This document shows, piece after piece, positions 47,084 through 56,185 of a stretch of 59,031 nucleotides of DNA. A program made the translations under genes and the position numbers. The stretch comes from Myxococcales bacterium (GTDB lineage Bacteria; Myxococcota_A; Polyangia; Haliangiales; Haliangiaceae). The stretch lies in NCBI GenBank assembly GCA_016794525.1, contig JAEUJY010000028.1, positions 1-59,031 on the forward strand. Reading direction: 5' to 3'. Below the pieces are notes generated by a model. It was not told where the DNA came from. It did no database searches and worked only from the letters and a program-made list of their open reading frames with translations. The stretch's first letter is position 1, and every line of letters begins with the position of its first letter.

Positions 47084-48958
47084 ATGCTGACGCTCCTGAT
47101 CATCCTGCTGGTGCTGGCGTTCGTCGCCGGCTCCCCGCTGTTCGCGGTGATGTTGTTCCTGACCGCGATCGGCGCCGAGACCGGCACCAAGGGCTTCGAG
47201 AAGGACTTCGGCGGCTTCGCCTACGAGTTCTTCAGCCTCGGCACCGGCGACAAGTCGACGATCTTCTCGAGCATCCCGCTGTTCATCTACGCCGGCTACG
47301 TGATGGCCGCGTCGAAGACCGCCGAGCGGCTGGTGCGCTTCGCCAACGCCGCGCTCGGCTGGGTGCCGGGCGGCCTCGGCATCGTGACGATCCTCGCGTG
47401 CTCGGTGTACACGACGTTCACCGGCGCGTCGGGCGTCACGATCGTCGCGCTCGGCGGCCTGCTGATGCCGGCGCTGATCAAGCAGCGGTACCCCGAGCGG
47501 TTCGCGCTCGGCCTGGTGACCGGCACCGGCTCGGTCGGCCTGTTGTTCCCGCCGGCGCTGCCGATCATCCTGTTCGGCACGATCTACGGCTTGCAGCGCA
47601 TCCAGCCCAAGCCCGAGAACTGGCAGTGGGAGTGGGCCACCGAGCGCTTCTACTTCGCCGGCATTATCCCCGGCGCGCTGCTGATCCTGATGCTGTCGGT
47701 GCTGGTGGTCGCGATCGCGATCATCAAGAAGGTGCCGCGGCAGAAGTTCGAGTGGGGCGAGCTGTTCGCGTCGCTGCCGGGCGCGCTGCCGGTCATCTTC
47801 CTGCCGATCCTGATCTTGCTCGGCCTGGCCAAGGGCGTCGGCGACATCTCGCAGATCGCGTCGCTGACGGTGCTCTACCTGATCATCGTCGAGATGGGCA
47901 TCTTCCGCGACCTCAAGCCCCAGGCGCTGTGGGCCATCACCAAGGAGTCGATGGCGCTGATCGGCGCGATCTTCATCATCATCTACTCGGCGACCGCGCT
48001 GACCAACTACCTGGTGACCGCCGACGTCCCGGGCAAGCTGGTGCACTGGACCCGCGACCACATCGACTCGCGGTGGGCGTTCCTGCTGGCGCTCAACGGC
48101 CTGTTGCTCCTGACCGGCATGGTCATGGACATCTTCTCGGCGATCCTGATCGTCGTGCCGCTGATCGCCCCGGTGGCGCACGAGTACGACGTCAGCCCGT
48201 ACCACCTCGGCGTGATCTTCCTGCTCAACCTGGAGATCGGGTACCTGCACCCCCCGATCGGCCTCAACCTCTTCATCTCCAGCTTCAAGTTTCGAAAACC
48301 GTTGCTGGAGGTCACGGTCGCGACGTTGCCGTTCATGTTCACCGTCATGGCGGCGCTGTTGATCGTGACCTACGTCCCGAGCCTGACCGTCGTGCCGCCG
48401 CCGAAGCCCACCGGGACCCTCGACGGCCTGGTCGCCGTGGTGAAGTCCAGCGCGCAGGCGGTGATCAACGTCAGCGAGGTCACGCTGCCCGACGGCAAGG
48501 TCAAGAAGCAGGACGAGTGCAAGGGCATCGAGGACGAGTTCGAGCGCGAGAACTGCCTGGGCCTGTTCACCGACGTCACCAACTGCCGCAAGAAGGCGCC
48601 CGACGAGGCCAAGGCGTGCGAGGAGAAGGCGATCTCCGAGTGGGTCGAGGCCAACGGCGGCGGCGTCGACGACGGCGGTGACTTCGAGGACGAGGACACC
48701 GAGGACGAGGACACCGAGGACACCGACACCGAGGACACCGACACCGACGACACCGCGCCGGCCGCCGACGATGGCGACGCCGGCGTGGGCGCCGGGAGCG
48801 GCGCGGGCTCGGCCGCGGGCACCGGATCTGGTTCGGGCCCCGCCGCGGGCTCGGGCTCCGGTTCGGGCTCGGCCGCGGGATCCGCCGCGGGATCGGGCGC
48901 GCCGCCTGCCGCCGGCTCGGCGCCCGCCGCCGGCTCGGCCGCGCCGGTCGCGCCGTAG
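47084..48958 (+). CDS. dctM: TRAP transporter large permease (DctM) with long C-terminal extension
   Basis: A 624-residue membrane transporter. Residues about 1-440 are a DctM-type large permease with about 12 helices and TRAP motifs such as IPLFIYAGYVMAASKTAERLV, FTGASGVTIVALGGLLMPAL, GTGSVGLLFPPALPIILFG and NLEIGYLHPPIGLNLFISS. Residues about 440-624 are extra: a Cys-containing domain (KKQDECKGIEDEFERENCLGLF...NCRKKAPDEAKACEEKAI), then an acidic Glu/Asp/Thr repeat, then Gly/Ser/Ala repeats. Four cysteines suggest a compact extracytoplasmic knot. Normal DctM proteins end near residue 430-440, so the tail is unusual. It pairs with dctQ and probably tatT-dctP. Confidence 0.92.
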   Translation: MLTLLIILLVLAFVAGSPLFAVMLFLTAIGAETGTKGFEKDFGGFAYEFFSLGTGDKSTIFSSIPLFIYAGYVMAASKTAERLVRFANAALGWVPGGLGIVTILACSVYTTFTGASGVTIVALGGLLMPALIKQRYPERFALGLVTGTGSVGLLFPPALPIILFGTIYGLQRIQPKPENWQWEWATERFYFAGIIPGALLILMLSVLVVAIAIIKKVPRQKFEWGELFASLPGALPVIFLPILILLGLAKGVGDISQIASLTVLYLIIVEMGIFRDLKPQALWAITKESMALIGAIFIIIYSATALTNYLVTADVPGKLVHWTRDHIDSRWAFLLALNGLLLLTGMVMDIFSAILIVVPLIAPVAHEYDVSPYHLGVIFLLNLEIGYLHPPIGLNLFISSFKFRKPLLEVTVATLPFMFTVMAALLIVTYVPSLTVVPPPKPTGTLDGLVAVVKSSAQAVINVSEVTLPDGKVKKQDECKGIEDEFERENCLGLFTDVTNCRKKAPDEAKACEEKAISEWVEANGGGVDDGGDFEDEDTEDEDTEDTDTEDTDTDDTAPAADDGDAGVGAGSGAGSAAGTGSGSGPAAGSGSGSGSAAGSAAGSGAPPAAGSAPAAGSAAPVAP

Positions 48959-49027
48959 CCCACCGCACGGTTGGCGCCGGGAACTCGGCATCGCGTCGGG
49001 CCCCGTGCTAACACCGCGCGCTCGCCG

Positions 49028-49909
49028 ATGAGCCCGGCCCGCGCAGTCCTCAAGACGCTCCGCCCACACCAGTGGGTGAAGAACGTGTTCGTGGCCGCGC
49101 CGCTGGTGTTCGCCAAGCACCTCGAGGACGCCCACTACGCGCTGCGCGCCGCGCTGGCGGTGGCGGCGTTCTGCGCGCTGGCCGGCGCGGTCTACGCGTT
49201 CAACGACGTCCTCGACGTCGCCGCCGATCGCGCGCACCCGACCAAGTGCAAGCGGCCGATCGCCGCCGGGCACCTCAGCGAGCGCGCGGCGCTGGTGGTC
49301 GCGGCGGTGCTGGCGCTGGCCGGGCTGGGCACCGCGTTCGCGCTGGCGCCGATGGCCGGCGTGTGGGCCGGCGTGTACCTCGCGCAGAACCTGGCCTACA
49401 GCTTCAAGCTCAAGCAGGTCGCGTTCGTCGACGTCATCCTGATCGCCGCCGGGTTCATCCTGCGGGTCATGGCCGGCGGCGCGGCGATCGGCGTCGCGCC
49501 GTCGCCGTGGCTGCTGGCGTGCACGGGCCTCCTGGCGATGTTCCTCGGCCTCGGCAAGCGCGCCCACGAGCTGGCCCGCGCCAAGCTGGCCGGGCGCGAC
49601 GTCGGCACCACCCGCGCGGCGCTGGCCGGCTACCACCCGACGGCGGTGCAGTGGTCGATGATCGTGCTGGCGCTGGCGACGATCGGCGCGTACGTCGCGT
49701 ACACGCTCGACGCGCACACCATCCACTTCTTCGGCACCCGCAACCTGGTGTGGACCGCGCCGCTGGGCGCGGTCGGCATCCTGCGCTTCGCCGACCTGGC
49801 GCTGCGCAAGGCCGGCGAGGACAGCCCCACCGACGCGATGCTGCGCGACCCGCTGTTCCTGCTCAACGGCCTGGCGTTCGGGGTGCTGGTGCTGATGATG
49901 GTGTATTGA
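49028..49909 (+). CDS. UbiA-family prenyltransferase (DPPR-synthase-like)
   Basis: A 293-residue integral membrane prenyl/phosphoribosyl transferase. The N-terminal LRPHQWVKNVFVAAPLVFAKH resembles decaprenyl-phosphate 5-phosphoribosyltransferase (the Rv3806c type) more than quinone-forming UbiA. The first Asp-rich motif is NDVLDVAADRAHPTKCKRP and the second region is YSFKLKQVAFVDVILIAAGFILRV. About eight hydrophobic helices are visible. It lies 56 bp before the IPP-isomerase gene, so prenyl substrate supply is close by, but it may be transcribed separately. The ATG at 49028 is the start nearest the conserved region. The exact acceptor is uncertain. Confidence 0.85.
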   Translation: MSPARAVLKTLRPHQWVKNVFVAAPLVFAKHLEDAHYALRAALAVAAFCALAGAVYAFNDVLDVAADRAHPTKCKRPIAAGHLSERAALVVAAVLALAGLGTAFALAPMAGVWAGVYLAQNLAYSFKLKQVAFVDVILIAAGFILRVMAGGAAIGVAPSPWLLACTGLLAMFLGLGKRAHELARAKLAGRDVGTTRAALAGYHPTAVQWSMIVLALATIGAYVAYTLDAHTIHFFGTRNLVWTAPLGAVGILRFADLALRKAGEDSPTDAMLRDPLFLLNGLAFGVLVLMMVY

Positions 49910-49953
49910 CGGCCCCGGGCTCGACGGCGAGTCCCCGCGGAGGGGTGGCGTGC

Positions 49954-49959
49954 TAGAAA
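49954..49959 (+). promoter_or_regulatory. -10-like TAGAAA, 6 nt before fni ATG
   Basis: TAGAAA, CCGGCG, then ATG at 49966. The last position is A rather than T, so it is a weaker match, but spacing and lack of Shine-Dalgarno are as elsewhere. It would drive the mevalonate operon. Confidence 0.4.
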
Positions 49960-49965
49960 CCGGCG

Positions 49966-51054
49966 ATGGCCGACGAACCTGCGATCGCCCGGCGCAAGGC
50001 CGACCACCTCGAGGTCGCGGCCTCGGGCGAGGCCGACTTCGCCGAGCGCACGACGCTGCTCGAGCACGTGCACCTGGTGCACCAGGCGTTGCCCGAGCTG
50101 GCGGCTGACGAGCTCGAGCTCGACGTCGAGCTGTGCGGCCACCGGCTGGCGGCGCCGGTGATGGTGACCGGCATGACCGGCGGCACCGCGACCGCGGCGC
50201 GCATCAACCGCGAGATCGCCACCGCCGCGGCCGCGGCCGGCCTGGCGATGGGCGTCGGCTCGCAGCGCGCGATGGCCGAGCACCCCGAGCTGCTGGCCAC
50301 GTTCCGGGTCAAGGACGTCGCGCCGGCGGTGGTGCTGATCGGCAACCTCGGCGTGGTCCAGGCCAAGGCGCTCGGCGCCGCGCGGGTGATCGAGCTGGTC
50401 AAGCAGATCGAGGCCGACGCGCTGGCGATCCACCTGAACCCCGGCCAGGAGCTGATCCAGGCCGACGGCGATCGCGACTTCCGCGGCGCGGTCGACACGA
50501 TCGCCCGGCTGGTCGACGCGCTGCCGGTGCCGGTGATCGTCAAGGAGACCGGGTGCGGGCTGTCGGCGCAGGCGGCGGCGCGGCTCAAGTTCGTCGGCGT
50601 CACCACCGTCGACGTGGCCGGCGCCGGCGGCACCAGCTGGGTCGCGGTCGAGGCGCGGCGCGCGGCCGAGGGCTCGCGGGCCCGGGCGCTGGGCACCGAG
50701 CTGTGGGACTGGGGCGTGCCGACCGCGGTGGCGACCGTCGCGTGCGCCAGCCACGGGCTCACGACGATCGCGTCGGGCGGGCTGCGCAGCGGGCTCGACG
50801 TCGCGCGCGCGCTGGCGCTGGGCGCGTCGCTGGGCGGGCTGGCGGCGCCGGTGCTGCGCGCGCAGCGGGCCGGCGGCGTCGAGGCGATCGGCGAGCTGCT
50901 GACCGGCGTCATCGCGTCGGTGCGCGCGGTGATGCTCTTGACCGGCAGCCGCCGGGTCGCCGACCTGCGCGCGGCGCCGCGGCACCTGGGCGCGCCGCTG
51001 CGCGGGTGGCTCGAGGATCTCGGCCTGCCCGCGGTGGGCGTGGCGCGGCCGTGA
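49966..51054 (+). CDS. fni: Type 2 isopentenyl-diphosphate delta-isomerase
   Basis: A 362-residue FMN-dependent isomerase interconverting IPP and DMAPP. Motifs include RRKADHLE near the N-terminus, APVMVTGMTGGT, GVGSQRAM and HLNPGQELIQADGDRDFRG, which holds the Gln-Glu metal/substrate site. KETGCGLS, VDVAGAGGTSW and the FMN-phosphate region IASGGLRSGLDVARALALGA follow. First gene of a tightly overlapping mevalonate operon; its TGA overlaps the GTG of mevalonate kinase. Type 2 IDI commonly accompanies the mevalonate pathway in bacteria. Confidence 0.96.
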   Translation: MADEPAIARRKADHLEVAASGEADFAERTTLLEHVHLVHQALPELAADELELDVELCGHRLAAPVMVTGMTGGTATAARINREIATAAAAAGLAMGVGSQRAMAEHPELLATFRVKDVAPAVVLIGNLGVVQAKALGAARVIELVKQIEADALAIHLNPGQELIQADGDRDFRGAVDTIARLVDALPVPVIVKETGCGLSAQAAARLKFVGVTTVDVAGAGGTSWVAVEARRAAEGSRARALGTELWDWGVPTAVATVACASHGLTTIASGGLRSGLDVARALALGASLGGLAAPVLRAQRAGGVEAIGELLTGVIASVRAVMLLTGSRRVADLRAAPRHLGAPLRGWLEDLGLPAVGVARP

Positions 51055-51974
51055 TCGCGGACGCGCGCGGTCGCGGCCACGGCAAGGTGATCGTGCTCGG
51101 CGAGCACGCGGCGGTCTACGGCCACGCCGCGGTGGCCGGCGCGATCGATCGCGGCGTCGACGCGGTCGCCGCGGCGCGGCGCGGCCCGCTGGCGTTGACC
51201 GTCGGCGGCGCGTTCGCGGTGGCGGTGACCGCGAGCGACGATCACCCGGTGGCCGCGGCGCTGCGCGCGATCGGCGACGGCCTCGGCGTGACCGACGGCG
51301 TGGCGGTGACCGCGACCGCGACGGTGCCGGCCGGCGCCGGGCTGGGCTCGTCGGCGGCGCTGTGCGTCGCGATCGTCCGCGCGCTGGCCGGGGCGCGCGG
51401 GCGCGCGCTCGACGACGGCGCCGTGGCCGAGCTGGCCAACCGCGCCGAGCGCAGCTTCCACGGCAACCCCAGCGGCCTCGACGCCGCGCTGGCCAGCGCC
51501 GGCGGGCTCGGCCGGTTCGTGCGCGGGGCCGGCCTGACCGCGATCGCGGCGCCGCCGCTGCCGCTGGTGATCGGGCTGTCGGGGCAGCCGCGCTCGACCG
51601 CGGCGATGGTCGCGCGGGTGGCCGAGGCCCGGGCCGCCGCGCCGGCCGCCACCGACGCGACGCTGGCGCGGCTCGGCGCGCTGGCCGACGCCGCGGTGGG
51701 GCAGCTGGCCGCCGGCGCCGCCGGCTGGCCGGCGCTGGGCGCGGCCCTCGACGAGGGCCACCGGCACCTCGCGGGGCTCGGCGTCTCGACCGCGCGGCTC
51801 GACGAGCTGGTCGCGGCGGCCCGCGGCGCCGGCGCGCTGGGCGCCAAGCTCACCGGCGGCGGCGGCGGCGGCGCGGTGATCGCGCTGGCCCCCGACCGCG
51901 CCGACGCGGTGCTGGCCGCGTGGCGCGCGATCGGCGCCGATGGCTTCGTCACGACACTCGGAGGTGCTCCATGA
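51051..51974 (+). CDS. mvaK1: Mevalonate kinase
   Basis: A 307-residue GHMP kinase. The N-terminal motif is GHGKVIVLGEHAAVYGHAAVAGAI, with the Glu-His pair typical of mevalonate kinases. The glycine-rich ATP loop is VPAGAGLGSSAALCVAI, the catalytic Asp region is NPSGLDAALAS, and the C-terminal motif is GAKLTGGGGGGAVIAL. It phosphorylates mevalonate to 5-phosphomevalonate. The GTG at 51051 overlaps the fni stop by 4 nt, and its own stop overlaps the mvaD ATG. A GGAGGT lies within its 3' end and serves the next gene. Confidence 0.94.
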   Translation: MIADARGRGHGKVIVLGEHAAVYGHAAVAGAIDRGVDAVAAARRGPLALTVGGAFAVAVTASDDHPVAAALRAIGDGLGVTDGVAVTATATVPAGAGLGSSAALCVAIVRALAGARGRALDDGAVAELANRAERSFHGNPSGLDAALASAGGLGRFVRGAGLTAIAAPPLPLVIGLSGQPRSTAAMVARVAEARAAAPAATDATLARLGALADAAVGQLAAGAAGWPALGAALDEGHRHLAGLGVSTARLDELVAAARGAGALGAKLTGGGGGGAVIALAPDRADAVLAAWRAIGADGFVTTLGGAP

Positions 51975-52963
51975 TCGGTCGACCGTTCACCGCGCGCGCG
52001 TGCGCCAACATCGCGCTCGTCAAGTACTGGGGCAAGCGCGACGGCGTGCGCAACCTGCCCGCCGCCGGCAGCCTGTCGCTGACGCTCGACGCGCTGACCA
52101 CGGTCACGACCGTGCGCTTCGATCCCGCGCTGGCCGCCGACGCGATGACGCTCGACGGCGCCGCCGCCAGCGCCAAGGTGCTGGCCCGCACGACCACCTG
52201 GCTCGATCGGGTGCGCGAGCTGGCCGGCGTCACCACCCGCGCCGCGATCGACAGCGTCAACCACTTCCCGACCGCGTCGGGGCTGGCGTCGTCGGCGTCG
52301 GGCTTCGCCGCGCTGGCGCTGGCCGCGACCCGGGCCGCCGGCCTCGACCTCGACGGCGCGGCGCTGTCGCGGCTGGCCCGGCTGGGCTCGGGCTCGGCGG
52401 CCCGCTCGATCTACGGCGGCCTGGTGCGGATGCACGCCGGCGCCCGGGTCGACGGCGACGACGCGATCGCCACGCCGATCGCCGCCGCGCCGGCGTTCGT
52501 CGCCGACCTGCGCATGATCATCGCCGAGGTCGGCGGCGGCGCGCCCAAGACCCACGGCTCGCGCGACGCGATGGACCACTGCGCCGCGACCTCGCCGCTG
52601 TACGCCGCGTGGGTGGCGTGCCTCGACGGCGACCTCCGCGCCGCCGAGGCCGCGATCGCCGCCGGCGATCTCGAGGCGCTGGGCGCGGTGACCGAGGGCA
52701 GCGCGCTGGCGATGCACGCCGCGGCGATCGCGTCGCGGCCGACGGTGCTGTACTGGCAGCCGGCGACGCTGGCGGCGCTGGCGGCGGTGCGCGAGCTGCG
52801 CGGGCGCGGCGTCGGCGCGTGGGCGACGATGGACGCCGGCCCCCACGTCAAGGTGCTGACCCGCGCCGGCGACGGCGCGGCGGTGGCGGCGGCGATGGCC
52901 GCGGTGCCCGGCGTGACCGCGGTGACCACGGCGACGGCCGGCCCGGGCGTGGAGCCGGCGTGA
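51971..52963 (+). CDS. mvaD: Diphosphomevalonate decarboxylase
   Basis: A 330-residue GHMP-superfamily enzyme converting mevalonate diphosphate to IPP. The signature ANIALVKYWGKRD is at the N-terminus. Ser/Ala-rich FPTASGLASSASGFAALA forms the phosphate loop, RLGSGSAARSIYGGLV carries the catalytic Arg, and WATMDAGPHVKVL the catalytic Asp. Length is normal. GGAGGT lies 5 nt before the ATG, a strong ribosome site for an internal operon gene. Stop and next GTG overlap by 4 nt. Related phosphomevalonate decarboxylases exist, but the presence of a phosphomevalonate kinase gene favours the classical route. Confidence 0.94.
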   Translation: MIGRPFTARACANIALVKYWGKRDGVRNLPAAGSLSLTLDALTTVTTVRFDPALAADAMTLDGAAASAKVLARTTTWLDRVRELAGVTTRAAIDSVNHFPTASGLASSASGFAALALAATRAAGLDLDGAALSRLARLGSGSAARSIYGGLVRMHAGARVDGDDAIATPIAAAPAFVADLRMIIAEVGGGAPKTHGSRDAMDHCAATSPLYAAWVACLDGDLRAAEAAIAAGDLEALGAVTEGSALAMHAAAIASRPTVLYWQPATLAALAAVRELRGRGVGAWATMDAGPHVKVLTRAGDGAAVAAAMAAVPGVTAVTTATAGPGVEPA

Positions 52964-53877
52964 TCGCGACCGCGCCGGGCAAGATCATGCTGGCCGGCGA
53001 GTACGCGGTGCTCGACGGCGGCACCGCGGTGGTGATCGCGGTCGATCGCCGGGTGCGCGCGACGGTCGGCCCGGCGCCGGTCGCGCTGTCGGAGTTCCTG
53101 GCCGCCGCGGCCGAGGCGCTCGACCGCGACGTCGGCGCCGCGGCGGCCGCGGCGCTGCGCGCGGTCACCGTCGACAGCGAGGCGCTGCGCCAGGACGGCC
53201 ACAAGCTCGGGCTCGGCTCGTCGGCGGCGGCCACCGTCGCGGCGGTGGCGGCGGCGCTGCACGCGGTCGGCGGCTTCGAGCGGGCGCGGGTGGGCCGGCT
53301 GGCGGCCGCGGCCCACGCGGCGGCGCAGGGCCGGCGCGGCGCCGCCGGCAGCGGCGCCGACATCGCCGCCTCGACCTGGGGCGGCGCGATCGCGTTCACC
53401 CGCGGCGCGGTGGCGCCGATCGTGTTGCCGCCGGGGCTGGCGCTCGACGTGGCCTGGACCGGCGCCCCGGCCGACACCGCGACGCTGGTGGCCGCGGTCA
53501 CCGCCGCCCGCCCGCGCCCGGGCGTCGAGGCCGCGCTGGCCGCGATCGCCGACGCGTCGGCCGCGCTGGCCGCGGCCACCAGCGCGCCGGCCGCGCTGGC
53601 GGCGTTCGCCGCCGCCGCCGACGCGACCGCCCGGCTGGCGTCCGCCACCGGCGTCGCGCTGGTGCCCGACGCGGTGCGCGCGCTGCAGGCCCGGCTGGCG
53701 CCGCTGGGCGCGGTCGCCAAGACCACCGGCGCCGGCGGCGGCGATCTGGTCGTGATCGCGCGCCCGGACGCGCTCGATCGTAACCTGGCGACCGCCGCGC
53801 TCGTCGAAGCGGGACTGTGCCCGTTGTCGCTCGCCCTCGATCCGACCGGGGTGGACATCGTCGCGAGCCGGGCCTAA
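52960..53877 (+). CDS. mvaK2: Phosphomevalonate kinase (GHMP family)
   Basis: A 305-residue GHMP kinase placed between mvaD and HMG-CoA reductase. It opens with ATAPGKIMLAGEYAVLDGGTAVVIAV, where Gly-Glu-Tyr replaces the Gly-Glu-His of mevalonate kinases, as in bacterial phosphomevalonate kinases. The ATP loop is KLGLGSSAAATVAAV, the catalytic Asp region is GSGADIAASTWGG and the C-terminal loop is KTTGAGGGDLVVIA. It is somewhat short and very Ala-rich. GTG start overlapping the mvaD stop. The substrate is inferred from operon context. Confidence 0.88.
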   Translation: MIATAPGKIMLAGEYAVLDGGTAVVIAVDRRVRATVGPAPVALSEFLAAAAEALDRDVGAAAAAALRAVTVDSEALRQDGHKLGLGSSAAATVAAVAAALHAVGGFERARVGRLAAAAHAAAQGRRGAAGSGADIAASTWGGAIAFTRGAVAPIVLPPGLALDVAWTGAPADTATLVAAVTAARPRPGVEAALAAIADASAALAAATSAPAALAAFAAAADATARLASATGVALVPDAVRALQARLAPLGAVAKTTGAGGGDLVVIARPDALDRNLATAALVEAGLCPLSLALDPTGVDIVASRA

Positions 53878-53888
53878 GGTCCGGCCGC

Positions 53889-55180
<1,292 letters not shown>

Positions 55181-55184
<4 letters not shown>

Positions 55185-56140
55185 TCCACCGCATCGGCGA
55201 TCGTCGCGCCACCGCCCAAGCCGTCCCGCTGCCGCCCTCGCTCGAGGTCGGCGCCTGCTACCGCTACTGCGAGGCGCTGTGCCGCGCCCACCACCACAAC
55301 TTCCCGGTGGCGTCGATCTTCGCCCGCTCCAACCTGCGCCAGCACATCTTCGCGATCTTCGCGTTCGCGCGGGTGGCCGACGACTTCGCCGACGAGCCCG
55401 CCTACGAGGGCCGGCGCGCGCGCGAGCTCGACCGCTGGGAGGAGCTGCTGCACCAGACCTACTTCGGCAAGCCGCCCGAGCACCCGGTGTTCGTCGCGCT
55501 GGCCGCGACGATCAAGACGCTGGCGCTGCCGATCACCGAGTTCGTCAAGCTGGTGTCCGGGTTCCGGACCGACCTCGAGACGCTGCGCTACCCGACCTGG
55601 AACGACCTGCGGGCCTACACCCGCGAGGCCGCCGAGCCGGTCGGCCACCTGCTCCTGTACATCGGCGGCTACCGCGCCCCCGAGCTGCACGCGTTCGCCG
55701 CCGACCTCGCCACCGGGCTGGCGTTCGCCCGGCTGATCCAGGACATGCCGGCCGACCTCGCGCGCGGCCGGATCTACGTCCCGCAGGAGGACCTGCGCCA
55801 CTTCGGCGTCAGCGAGGCCGACATCGAGGCCCGCCGCACGACGCCGCAGGTCGGCGCGCTGGTCCGCTACGAGGTCGCCCGCACCCGGGCGCTCTTCGAG
55901 CGCGCCCGCCCGCTGGTCGACGTGGTCGGCCCCGACCTCGCCGTCGAGCTGGCGCTGATGTGGCACGGCGGCATGCGCATCCTCGACAAGATCGCCGCCG
56001 CCGGCCCGCGGCTGTTCGCCGACCGGCCGCGGATCAACCCGGCCGACAAGGCGCTGGTGGTGTCGCGGGCGCTGGCGTGGCGCGGCGAGACCCTCGGGCC
56101 GCGCGCGGTCGACCTGGTGCGGCGCACGTTCATGCGCTGA
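55181..56140 (+). CDS. hpnC: Squalene/phytoene synthase family protein, HpnC-like
   Basis: A 319-residue trans-isoprenyl diphosphate head-to-head synthase. The N-terminal CEALCRAHHHNFPVASIFA resembles HpnC proteins (HYENFPV). The first Asp-rich motif is FARVADDFADE. The second is LARLIQDMPADLARGRIYVPQEDL, where Gln-Asp replaces the usual Asn/Arg-Asp. HpnC works with HpnD and HpnE in bacterial squalene synthesis; neither partner is in the window. CrtB-type phytoene synthase is an alternative. The GTG overlaps the HMG-CoA reductase stop by 4 nt with AGGAG 8 nt upstream, tying it directly to the mevalonate operon. Confidence 0.85.
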
Positions 56141-56185
56141 CGCGCCCGGCGACGCGCCGCCGTCGCGGCGCCCGCGCCGCCGCGC

